From contig JBBSUX010000164.1 in assembly GCA_038234045.1 (NCBI GenBank), forward strand, positions 1-8,030: 8,030 bases of DNA, read 5' to 3'. The position numbers were made by a program, and so were the translations under genes. Source of the DNA: JBBSUX01 sp038234045. Lineage in GTDB: Bacteria; Pseudomonadota; Gammaproteobacteria; Burkholderiales; Burkholderiaceae_C. The notes under the pieces are model-generated. The model saw nothing but the letters and a program-made list of their open reading frames with translations. It was not told where the DNA came from and did not search any database. Of the stretch, positions 1-5,968 are shown piece after piece; within the stretch, counting starts at the first letter, position 1; every line of letters starts with the position of its first letter.

Positions 1-1080
1 CATCAGCTCGTAGCCGACCGTGTGAGCCGCAGCCGCCACTTCGTCGATCGACAGCACAGCGCCATTGCGCGCCCTGCCCCATAAGGTGACTTCACTACCC
101 ACCTGTGCGGAGCGCACGGGTGTCAGATCGACGGTCACCATGTCCATGCTGACGCGACCGGCCAGACGGCAGCGAACGCCGTCGATCAGCACGGGTGTGC
201 CGGTCTCGCAGTGACGGGGGTAGCCGTCGGCGTAACCGCATGCCGCCACTCCGATGCGCATTGCACGCTCTGCGGTGAAACGGGATCCATAGCCGACCGC
301 GTCGCCCGCTTTCAACATCTGTATGTCGATCAGTTGCGTCTGGAGCGTCATCGTTGGTTGCAGTTGCCAATGCGCAATGTCGTGTTCCGGGTAGTCGGGT
401 GCGCTGCCGTACAGCATGATGCCCGGCCGTACCCAGTCGGCAGGCAGCGACGTTGCCGGGCGGGCGGCGCTCGCCGTGTTGGCCGTGTGTCTTAGAAGCG
501 CCGCGCTGTTGCAAAGGCTGCGCTCGCCGCCCAGGTCCGCCGTCACATCGTCAAACGATGCCAACTGGTGCGCGATGCCACGCGGACCATCAGCGTCGCT
601 GAAATGCGTCATCAACGAAATTTCTTCAACCTGCGGCAACGCATTGAGACGCGTCCATGCACCGCGCAGACGGGCAGCAGAAAAGCCGAGGCGGTTCATG
701 CCGGAATTCATTTTCAGAAACACCCGGTGCGGACTTTGCGTCTTGTGCGCGGCCAGCATGTCGATCTGCGCATCGCAATGCACAACGTGCCAGAGCGACA
801 AGCGCGAAACCAGTTCCAGGTCACGTGGCTCGAAAACGCCTTCGAGCAACAGCACCGGGCCACGCCAGCCGAGCGCGCGCACCCGCTCTGCCTCGTTCAG
901 ATCCAGCAGTGCGAACCCGTCTGCGGCGCGCAAGGCATCGAAGACCCGCTCGATCCCGTGTCCGTAGGCATTTGCCTTGACGACGGCCCAGACGCGGGCG
1001 TCTCCGGCAGCGCCGCGAGCGCGCCCGAGGTTGTGGGCGACAGCGTCGGCATGGACGGTGGCAAGAATGGGGCGGGGCAT
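1..1080 (-). CDS. alr: Alanine racemase, C-terminus cut by window edge
   Basis: PLP-dependent enzyme of the cytoplasm that interconverts L- and D-alanine, supplying D-alanine for peptidoglycan. The frame is open from an ATG at 1080-1078 to the left edge, giving 360 codons; only about 10-15 residues should be missing. The PLP lysine is Lys35 in VVKANAYGHG. The barrel-domain motif MNSGMNRLGF is at 124-133, THFSDAD at 158-164 and SLCNSAALLR at 188-197. The second catalytic residue is Tyr264 in VGYGSRF, in the C-terminal beta domain, followed by CGYADGYPR (281-289) and GRVSMDM (308-314). An in-frame TAG lies 57 nt upstream of the ATG and no other ATG lies between, so the start is well fixed, although no good Shine-Dalgarno sequence is visible. 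It is transcribed divergently from lplT. The broad-specificity relatives of Alr usually carry a signal peptide, which is absent here, so a housekeeping Alr is the best call. Confidence 0.97.
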   Translation of the reverse strand, partial: MPRPILATVHADAVAHNLGRARGAAGDARVWAVVKANAYGHGIERVFDALRAADGFALLDLNEAERVRALGWRGPVLLLEGVFEPRDLELVSRLSLWHVVHCDAQIDMLAAHKTQSPHRVFLKMNSGMNRLGFSAARLRGAWTRLNALPQVEEISLMTHFSDADGPRGIAHQLASFDDVTADLGGERSLCNSAALLRHTANTASAARPATSLPADWVRPGIMLYGSAPDYPEHDIAHWQLQPTMTLQTQLIDIQMLKAGDAVGYGSRFTAERAMRIGVAACGYADGYPRHCETGTPVLIDGVRCRLAGRVSMDMVTVDLTPVRSAQVGSEVTLWGRARNGAVLSIDEVAAAAHTVGYELM

Positions 1081-1158
1081 GGAAGGATGAACGAAATGCG
1101 AGAGCGGCTTTCCGGAACCAGCAGTGTTGACTGCCTACGCGATCCGGGGAAGTTCGAC

Positions 1159-1179
1159 CCTGCGGGAATACCCTGCAGG
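1159..1179. other. Inverted repeat / hairpin in alr-lplT gap
   Basis: CCTGCGGG pairs with CCC plus GCAGG across an AATA loop, giving an 8-bp stem with one bulged T at 1174. No T-tract follows on either strand, so it does not look like an intrinsic terminator. It lies 79 nt upstream of the alr start, where it could be an operator or a leader structure. The role is unknown. Confidence 0.4.
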
Positions 1180-1315
1180 CACGCCATTCTGGCAGCGACA
1201 CGGCTCGTCCGGGCCGCCACTTCTCCAAGTGCGCGGCGCGGTTGCGGACGCGCTGTTTCGTGTTGACTGCATGCTATAACCTTCGGTCACCTACAACACA
1301 GAGACAAAGGTCCTC

Positions 1316-1332
1316 GTCGGCGTCGCGCCGAC
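1316..1332 (+). other. Perfect 7-bp hairpin just upstream of lplT start
   Basis: GTCGGCG and CGCCGAC form a perfect 7-bp GC-rich stem with a 3-nt TCG loop, ending 15 nt before the lplT ATG. If transcription starts at or upstream of the candidate -10 at 1275, this stem is in the lplT leader. The only purine-rich Shine-Dalgarno-like sequence (AAAGG, 1306-1310) lies on the far side of it. The structure may affect initiation; this is inference. Confidence 0.4.
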
Positions 1333-1347
1333 CGCAGACATTCATCG

Positions 1348-2652
1348 ATGAAGCGCGGTTTCTACACGATCATGTCGGCGCAGTTCTTCTCGTCGCTGGC
1401 CGACAATGCGTTGTTCGTGGCCGCCGTCGAGTTGCTGCGTACGTCGGGAGGGGCCGAATGGCAGCGCGCCGCATTGGTGCCGATATTCGCGCTGTTCTAC
1501 GTCGTGCTGGCCCCGTTCGTCGGCGCAGTGGCCGACGCGATACCCAAAGGCAAGGTGATGTTCTTCAGCAATGCGATCAAGATCGTGGGCTGCCTGTTCA
1601 TGCTGTTGGGCGCGCATCCGCTGGCGGCCTATGCCATCGTAGGCCTCGGCGCAGCGGCCTATTCACCTGCCAAATACGGCATCCTGACCGAACTGCTTCC
1701 AGCATCGCAATTGGTCAAAGCCAACGGATGGATCGAGGGACTGACGATCGGCTCCATCATCCTGGGCGTGCTGGTAGGTGGGCAACTGGTGGGCAAGCCT
1801 ATTTCGCATATGCTTTTGTCGTTCGACATGCCGATGGTGGACACCGGTATCAATAGCCCGGCCGAAGCAGCGATTCTGGTCGTGATCGTGATCTACATCA
1901 TCGCGGCATGGTTCAACCTGCGCATTCCCGAGACGGGCGTACAGATGCGGCCGATGCACAAGGACCCCGATCGAAGCCTGTGGCGCAACACACTGGAATT
2001 GCTGCCTGATTTCTGGAGCTGCAACTCGCGCCTCTGGCGCGACAAGCTCGGTCAGATCTCGCTCGCGACCACCACCCTCTTCTGGGGCGTTTCAGGAAAC
2101 CTCCGCTACATCGTGCTGGCATGGAGCGCCGTAGCGCTTGGCTACAACACTACGCAGGCGTCGTCGCTGGTGGGCGTAGTAGCCATCGGCACGGCGTTCG
2201 GCGCCGTACTGGCTTCGATGCGGATGCGTCTGCACATGGCCACCCGCGTGATCCCGCTCGGAATCGCGATGGGGCTTCTGCTCATTTTGCTCAACACCAT
2301 CACCAACGTATGGGTGGCGGCGCCGTTCCTGGTGTTGCTGGGCGGCATCGGCGGCTTTCTCGTCGTGCCGATGAATGCACTGCTGCAACATCGCGGGCAT
2401 AACCTGATGGGCGCCGGCCGTTCAATCGCCGTGCAGAACTTCAACGAGCAGGCATGCATTCTGGCGCTCGGCGCTTTCTACAGCGTCTCCACCAAATATG
2501 GCCTGTCGGCCTACGGCGCCATTGCGTTCTTCGGCATCTCGGTCGCGCTACTGATGTGGGTGATCCTGCGCTGGCAACAGCGCAACATGCGGGAGCACCG
2601 CGAAGAGCTGGATCATCTGCTGGCAATCGCCCAGCATGATGATCACCACTGA
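1348..2652 (+). CDS. lplT: Lysophospholipid transporter LplT (MFS)
   Basis: Inner-membrane flippase of the major facilitator superfamily. The family moves lysophospholipids (lyso-PE, lyso-PG) from the outer to the inner leaflet of the cytoplasmic membrane, where an acyltransferase re-acylates them. The 434-residue protein follows the E. coli LplT pattern, as recalled, along its length: SSLADNALF (15-23), the MFS motif-A loop GAVADAIPKGKV (59-70), AAAYSPAKYGIL (102-113), VKANGWIEG (123-131), LFWGVSGNLRY (244-254) and GGFLVVPMNALLQHRG (335-350). It is longer than the E. coli protein (about 400 aa) through an insert near 150-172 and a charged tail from about 411 ending HDDHH. The ATG at 1348 matches where the conserved part begins; no in-frame start lies just upstream and no close Shine-Dalgarno is visible. 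No aas acyltransferase gene or fused domain is present here. The EamA permease gene follows 42 bp later. Confidence 0.93.
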   Translation: MKRGFYTIMSAQFFSSLADNALFVAAVELLRTSGGAEWQRAALVPIFALFYVVLAPFVGAVADAIPKGKVMFFSNAIKIVGCLFMLLGAHPLAAYAIVGLGAAAYSPAKYGILTELLPASQLVKANGWIEGLTIGSIILGVLVGGQLVGKPISHMLLSFDMPMVDTGINSPAEAAILVVIVIYIIAAWFNLRIPETGVQMRPMHKDPDRSLWRNTLELLPDFWSCNSRLWRDKLGQISLATTTLFWGVSGNLRYIVLAWSAVALGYNTTQASSLVGVVAIGTAFGAVLASMRMRLHMATRVIPLGIAMGLLLILLNTITNVWVAAPFLVLLGGIGGFLVVPMNALLQHRGHNLMGAGRSIAVQNFNEQACILALGAFYSVSTKYGLSAYGAIAFFGISVALLMWVILRWQQRNMREHREELDHLLAIAQHDDHH

Positions 2653-2694
2653 AATCGGGCGGACCGGCCGCACACAAAGGTCAAGGGCTTTAGC

Positions 2695-3612
2695 GTGGTG
2701 AAAAGCCTGGCGGCAATGACACCGCACGCTTGCAACAACACACCGATTTTGGCGGCACTTGCGCTGGTGCTGAACGCCTTTGTCTGGGGCGTGTCCTGGT
2801 GGCCGTTTCGTTTTCTTCAACAGCATGGCCTGCATCCCTTGTGGGCAACAGCCCTCATCTACACGTTTGCACTGGCGTGTCTGCTGGCGTGGCGCCCCTC
2901 AGCCGGCAAGGCGCTGCTGCGGCACCGCAGTCTGTGGTTCCTGGCCCTGGCTGCGGGCATGACCAACGCCTGTTTCAACTGGGGCGTGACCGAAGGCGAT
3001 GTGGTGCGCGTGGTCCTGCTCTTCTACCTGATGCCGGTGTGGACGACGCTGCTTGCGTGGCCGATTCTGGGCGAGCGCCCCAGGCCCATGGCGCTCCTGC
3101 GCATGGCGCTGGCATTGGCTGGCGTGATAACGATACTAAAGACTCCCGGCGGTGGCTGGCCGCTGCCGCAATCGCTGCCCGACTGGCTCGGCCTGGCGGG
3201 TGGCATGTTCTTCTCCATCACCAATATCCTGCTGCTGCGCTTGCGCGATACGCCCGACAGCGCGCGCACGCTTTCGATGTTCGTCGGCGGCGGCGTGATG
3301 GCAGCTTTGGTGGCTTCTGCAGGGATGATGGCCGGCGTCGTGAACGCGCCGTCCGCGCCGGCGCTTTCCTGGGTGCTGGTGACCGCGCTGCTTTCGTTGG
3401 GCTTTCTGATCGGCAACACAGCGCTGCAATACGGAGCAGCGCGGCTGTCGGCCAACAGCACGGCCTTGGTGATGCTGTCTGAAGTGGTGTTTGCCAGCGC
3501 TTCTTCGATCGCGCTCGGCGCCGCCGAGGTCAGCACCCGGGTGGTCGTGGGCGGCGCGATGGTGGTGGGTGCTGCTGCCTGGTCTGCAGTTGCGGCCTCC
3601 AAGCAGGCGTGA
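2695..3612 (+). CDS. DMT-superfamily (EamA-type) permease
   Basis: Predicted inner-membrane transporter of the drug/metabolite transporter superfamily, 305 residues, the usual length for a ten-helix protein made of two EamA repeats. Repeat 1 has NAFVWGVSWWPFRF (27-40) at the first helix and the conserved LLFYLMPVWTTLL...LGER stretch (108-128). Repeat 2 starts near 164 (WLGLAGGMFFS) and has GNTALQYGAARLSANSTAL (240-258) followed by LSEVVFA (261-267), the counterpart of the repeat 1 stretch. The GTG start is chosen because AAGGG (2683-2687) lies 7 nt upstream; the in-frame ATG at 2716 (residue 8) is an alternative. The 42-bp gap behind lplT and same strand suggest one transcript. EamA proteins export amino acids, other metabolites or drugs, and sequence alone does not show the substrate, so no symbol is given. 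Confidence 0.9.
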   Translation: MVKSLAAMTPHACNNTPILAALALVLNAFVWGVSWWPFRFLQQHGLHPLWATALIYTFALACLLAWRPSAGKALLRHRSLWFLALAAGMTNACFNWGVTEGDVVRVVLLFYLMPVWTTLLAWPILGERPRPMALLRMALALAGVITILKTPGGGWPLPQSLPDWLGLAGGMFFSITNILLLRLRDTPDSARTLSMFVGGGVMAALVASAGMMAGVVNAPSAPALSWVLVTALLSLGFLIGNTALQYGAARLSANSTALVMLSEVVFASASSIALGAAEVSTRVVVGGAMVVGAAAWSAVAASKQA

Positions 3613-3664
3613 CGTCCGCGCAGGCGCCCGGCGCCGATATCAACGCAGGATTGACAGAGCCTGC

Positions 3665-3694
3665 CTGACCAAGCCAGGTGAGCTGCTTGGTCAG
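3665..3694. terminator. Bidirectional hairpin between convergent genes
   Basis: CTGACCAAGC (3665-3674) and GCTTGGTCAG (3685-3694) form a perfect 10-bp stem with a 10-nt loop. It lies 52 nt after the permease stop and 24 nt after the stop of the leftward gene at 3719, so it is well placed to end both transcripts. Neither side has the T-run of a classical intrinsic terminator, so it may instead act as a 3'-end stabilising structure or a Rho-assisted terminator. A smaller hairpin (GGCGC, CCG loop, GCGCC) is at 3623-3635. Confidence 0.5.
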
Positions 3695-3718
3695 TGCGCT
3701 TCGTCCTGCCGGTCTGCC

Positions 3719-4213
3719 TCAATTCTTGGACGCTGCGAACCGCAAATACACCGTCTGGGGATTTCCCGCCAGCGTGATGGTCCGTTGTTGCGTCGCTCCT
3801 GCTGAGCTGGGTTTGACGGTGTAGCGCCCACGCGGCAGATCAATCAAGCAGATGGGTCCCTGAGCGTCCGTGGTGAGGACATTTTTCCGGTTGCCATTGG
3901 CGTGTTCGATGCTGAGCTGCACATCGGCCAGATAGCTGCCATCAGTGCTGGTCAGCATGACTGAGAGGGGATGCTGGCGCATGGCCGCGCGGTAAGGCGG
4001 TGGATTCATCCAGCCCAATGCCACCGCAGGCAAAGGATGCCTCGCCTTGACGATGCAGGACCGGAGCAGATGATCCCTCTGCAGCAAACGCAGCAGTGGG
4101 GACCAGTGCCATCAGAGACACCAGCCCTGCTGCGCCAGCCCCATTGTGATGCAACGCTTTTGCGGTGTTGATATTTCCCGGACGCGCGAGGAAGAGAAGA
4201 TACGAGTCGACAT
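3719..4213 (-). pseudogene. Frameshifted secreted carboxypeptidase-regulatory-like protein
   Basis: Read across three segments, this is a secreted protein of about 164 residues. Segment 1 starts at the ATG at 4213, behind an ideal AGGAG at 4221-4225 with 7-nt spacing. It gives a basic n-region (STPQKRCITMG) but hits TGA at 4114-4112. The next segment, in another frame, supplies a hydrophobic core and cleavage site (AAGLVSLMALVPTAAFA, then AEG) and the family-like stretch EASFACGGIGLDESTAL. Around 3985-4010 the frame returns to the first, with RAAMRQHPLSVM, DGSYLADVQLSI, GPICLIDLPRGRYTV and a beta-rich end at 3719. The changes fit one lost base near 4131-4142 (for example in the C-run 4139-4142) and one gained base, for example one G of 3991-3992. 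The small-domain fold and the GGIG...YLADV...LP.GRY pattern match exported betaproteobacterial proteins of unknown role, from memory. Alternatives are sequencing errors, or expression of the downstream part only. Confidence 0.68.
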
Positions 4214-4220
4214 ATGAACA

Positions 4221-4225
4221 CTCCT
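4221..4225 (-). promoter_or_regulatory. Strong Shine-Dalgarno for the frameshifted gene
   Basis: On the minus strand AGGAG is followed by TGTTCAT and then ATG, a 7-nt spacing. It is the best ribosome-binding site in the window and sets the start of the secreted-protein gene at 4213, even though that frame now stops after 33 codons. Confidence 0.7.
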
Positions 4226-4389
4226 GGCCAGCAACAAACACGCACTAGACCCATTCAGTGGCGACGGGGAACGGCCGGCTTTCGTGCTGCCCTGCCGTTG
4301 CATGGCGAACTCTTGTGCCGCCCACAACGACAGCACGACAACAAGGCGATGCAGAAGCAACGCCCTGTACGAATTCTTGCGCGATGCTG

Positions 4390-4419
4390 GCCCAAATGGG
4401 CGCCGCTTGTAACGCGGCG
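4390..4419. other. Two adjacent small hairpins
   Basis: GCCC-AAAT-GGGC at 4390-4401 abuts CGCCGC-TTGTAAC-GCGGCG at 4401-4419, a 4-bp and a 6-bp perfect stem sharing one base. They lie about 180-205 nt upstream of the start at 4213, where they could be leader structure on the minus strand. No T-run follows, and the role is unknown. Confidence 0.3.
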
Positions 4420-4637
4420 ATGAGCCCACCTGGTGTTGGAATGCGACTGCAACGCCAAAAGTCAAGAGGAAAAAATGTCGCCATAAATAGGGCTCATCCG
4501 CTTTATCAATAATCGCACTTAGCTCTATTAAATATAGCGATAGTGAACTACTTTGACGGCGCAGGCGATACGAAATCGCGCGCACCCTACGTGTTTTCTG
4601 AGCCTGCGTTTAAGACTCGCCTAAGCCCGCGCCGTGT

Positions 4638-5888
4638 TCAGGCAGCCGGTGCAGCCTCCGGCATCAGCGCCGCATCCAGCACCTCGACCCAGTGGCGCAC
4701 CGGCAGTTCGGTGCCGCTTTGCAGATGGGTGATGCAGCCGATGTTGGCCGAGAGAATGGCCGACGGTTGCAGCTGACCGAGGTTGTGCAGCTTGCGGTCC
4801 CGCAGCGGATAGGCCAACTCGGGCTGCAGCACGGAATAGGTGCCGGCCGAGCCGCAGCACAGATGCGCCTCGTTCTGTGCCACCTGGATGTCGAAACCGA
4901 GCGCGCGCAGATGCACCTCCACACCACCGCGCAGTTGCTGGCCATGCTGCAAGGTGCAAGGCGGATGGAAGGCCAGCACTTCTTTGCGCGAAGGCGGCTG
5001 GATGCGGTCGCGCAGCAGCGCTACCAGCTCGGGCAGCAGTTCGCTCAGATCGCGCGTGAGGGCGCTGATGCGGGCAGCGCGCTCGGCATAGTCGGGCTCG
5101 TCCTTGAGCAGATGGCCATATTCCTTGACCGTGACGCCGCAGCCCGAGGCGTTCATGACAATCGCTTCCACCTCGCCACGCGCTACCAGTGGCCACCACG
5201 CATCCACATTGGCACGCATCTGAGCGCGGCCACCCTCGTGGTCGTTGAGGTGAAACTTCACTGCGCCGCAGCAGCCGGCCTTGGTGGCGGTGACGGCTTC
5301 GATGCCGGCAGCGTCGAGCACGCGCGCGGTGGCGGCGTCGATGTTGGGCATCATCGACGGCTGCACGCAGCCCTTCAAAATCAGCACCTTGCGCGCATGG
5401 CTGCGCGTGGGCCACACGCCGCTGTCCTGGCGCGCTGGCACCTTGTTGCGCAGTGCTTCGGGCAGCAAGCCGCGCACCGCCTGGCCGAGCTTCATCGCCG
5501 GGCTGAACAGCGGCGACGGCAGCCCCTCCTTCAGCGTCCAGCGCAACGCCCGCTCCGCCGCCGGACGCGGAACTTTCTCGTCGACGATGCGCCGGCCGAT
5601 GTCCACCAGGTTGCCGTATTGCACACCGCTCGGGCAGGTGGTTTCGCAGTTGCGGCAGGTGAGGCACCGGTCCAGGTGCATCTGCGTTTCTCGTGTGGGC
5701 TCATGGCCTTCGAGCACCTGCTTCATCAGATAGATGCGGCCGCGCGGGCTGTCGAGCTCGTCGCCCAGCAGCTGGTAGGTTGGGCAGGTGGCAAGGCAAA
5801 AGCCGCAGTGCACGCACTTGCGCAGGATGGCTTCAGCCTCCAGACCTTCAACGGTTCCGGCGAATTCGGGGGCGAGCTGGGTTTGCAT
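4638..5888 (-). CDS. glcF: Glycolate oxidase iron-sulfur subunit GlcF
   Basis: Electron-transfer subunit of the membrane-associated glycolate oxidase GlcDEF, which oxidises glycolate to glyoxylate and passes electrons to the respiratory chain. The 416 residues carry two CxxCxxCxxxCP motifs for [4Fe-4S] clusters: Cys25, 28, 31 and 35 (CVHCGFCLATCP) and Cys75, 78, 81 and 85 (CLTCRNCETTCP). Two cysteine-rich CCG domains follow, with GCVQPSM at 173-179 and AGCCGA at 204-209, then HPPCTLQHGQQ at 308-318 and HLCCGSAGTY at 342-351. The ending ANIGCITHLQSG...VRHW and the overall length match E. coli GlcF (about 407 aa). The ATG at 5888 begins 18 residues before the conserved part (EAEAILRKC) and has no clear Shine-Dalgarno. 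It follows glcE by 80 bp. Related (Fe-S)-binding dehydrogenase subunits (LutA/LldE, GlpC) lack this exact arrangement, so the call is firm. Confidence 0.97.
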   Translation of the reverse strand: MQTQLAPEFAGTVEGLEAEAILRKCVHCGFCLATCPTYQLLGDELDSPRGRIYLMKQVLEGHEPTRETQMHLDRCLTCRNCETTCPSGVQYGNLVDIGRRIVDEKVPRPAAERALRWTLKEGLPSPLFSPAMKLGQAVRGLLPEALRNKVPARQDSGVWPTRSHARKVLILKGCVQPSMMPNIDAATARVLDAAGIEAVTATKAGCCGAVKFHLNDHEGGRAQMRANVDAWWPLVARGEVEAIVMNASGCGVTVKEYGHLLKDEPDYAERAARISALTRDLSELLPELVALLRDRIQPPSRKEVLAFHPPCTLQHGQQLRGGVEVHLRALGFDIQVAQNEAHLCCGSAGTYSVLQPELAYPLRDRKLHNLGQLQPSAILSANIGCITHLQSGTELPVRHWVEVLDAALMPEAAPAA

Positions 5889-5920
5889 GGCAGGCGGAGG
5901 GGTGAGCAGTTGGGGGTGGC

Positions 5921-5944
5921 GAACGACTGTGGTGCAAGTCGTTC
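5921..5944 (-). other. 8-bp stem-loop in the glcE-glcF gap
   Basis: GAACGACT and AGTCGTTC form a perfect 8-bp stem with an 8-nt loop, 24 nt downstream of the glcE stop and 32 nt upstream of the glcF start. No T-run follows on the minus strand, so read-through is expected. Possible roles are mRNA stabilisation or setting the subunit ratio. This is inference from position. Confidence 0.5.
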
Positions 5945-5968
5945 AGTCAGCGCGGCAGCTAGGCCGGA

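Larger units (their letters stand above)
1081..1347. promoter_or_regulatory. Divergent alr/lplT intergenic region
   Basis: This 267-bp gap must hold the promoters of both alr (leftward) and lplT (rightward). I see no gene in it. For lplT, a near-consensus -10 hexamer TATAAC sits at 1275-1280, but no good -35 lies 16-18 bp upstream. A TTGACT hexamer at 1263-1268 has no matching -10 at normal spacing. The 11-mer GTGTTGACTGC occurs twice, at 1124-1134 and 1260-1270, and the first copy lies within a small palindrome (GCAGT, 4-nt loop, ACTGC at 1121-1134). Promoter assignment is tentative. Confidence 0.45.
4214..4637. other. 424-bp stretch without a convincing gene; AT-rich part
   Basis: This is the gap between the end of glcF and the start of the frameshifted gene, and would be the 5' region of the latter. 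Short open frames occur on both strands, but none has a good Shine-Dalgarno together with a recognisable product. A leftward frame open from 4585 runs without a stop into the frameshifted gene, but the AGGAG/ATG at 4225-4211 is a better start. Positions about 4465-4560 are markedly AT-rich for this window, for example TCTATTAAATATAGCG at 4514-4529. A leftward TTGACT at 4465-4460 has no good -10 at normal spacing. A weak imperfect hairpin at 4559-4585, downstream of glcF, could mark its 3' end but lacks a T-run. Confidence 0.5.

Noticed and set aside
568..1266. Plus-strand open frame opposite alr, running into the intergenic region
   Set aside because: The minus strand encodes a complete alanine racemase core; the plus frame has no recognisable product or ribosome-binding site.
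3024..3722. Minus-strand open frame (232 codons) opposite the EamA permease
   Set aside because: Ser/Thr/Ala/Pro-rich shadow of a membrane-protein gene; the plus strand has clear transmembrane repeats and a Shine-Dalgarno.
4437..4465. Leftward promoter with TTGACT at 4465-4460
   Set aside because: At 17-bp spacing the -10 would be ATTCCA, a poor match; not reported as a promoter.
4112..4585. Leftward 157-codon frame starting upstream of the broken gene
   Set aside because: It includes the start of the frameshifted gene, but its upstream part has no recognised similarity or Shine-Dalgarno; the AGGAG/ATG at 4225-4211 is a better start.
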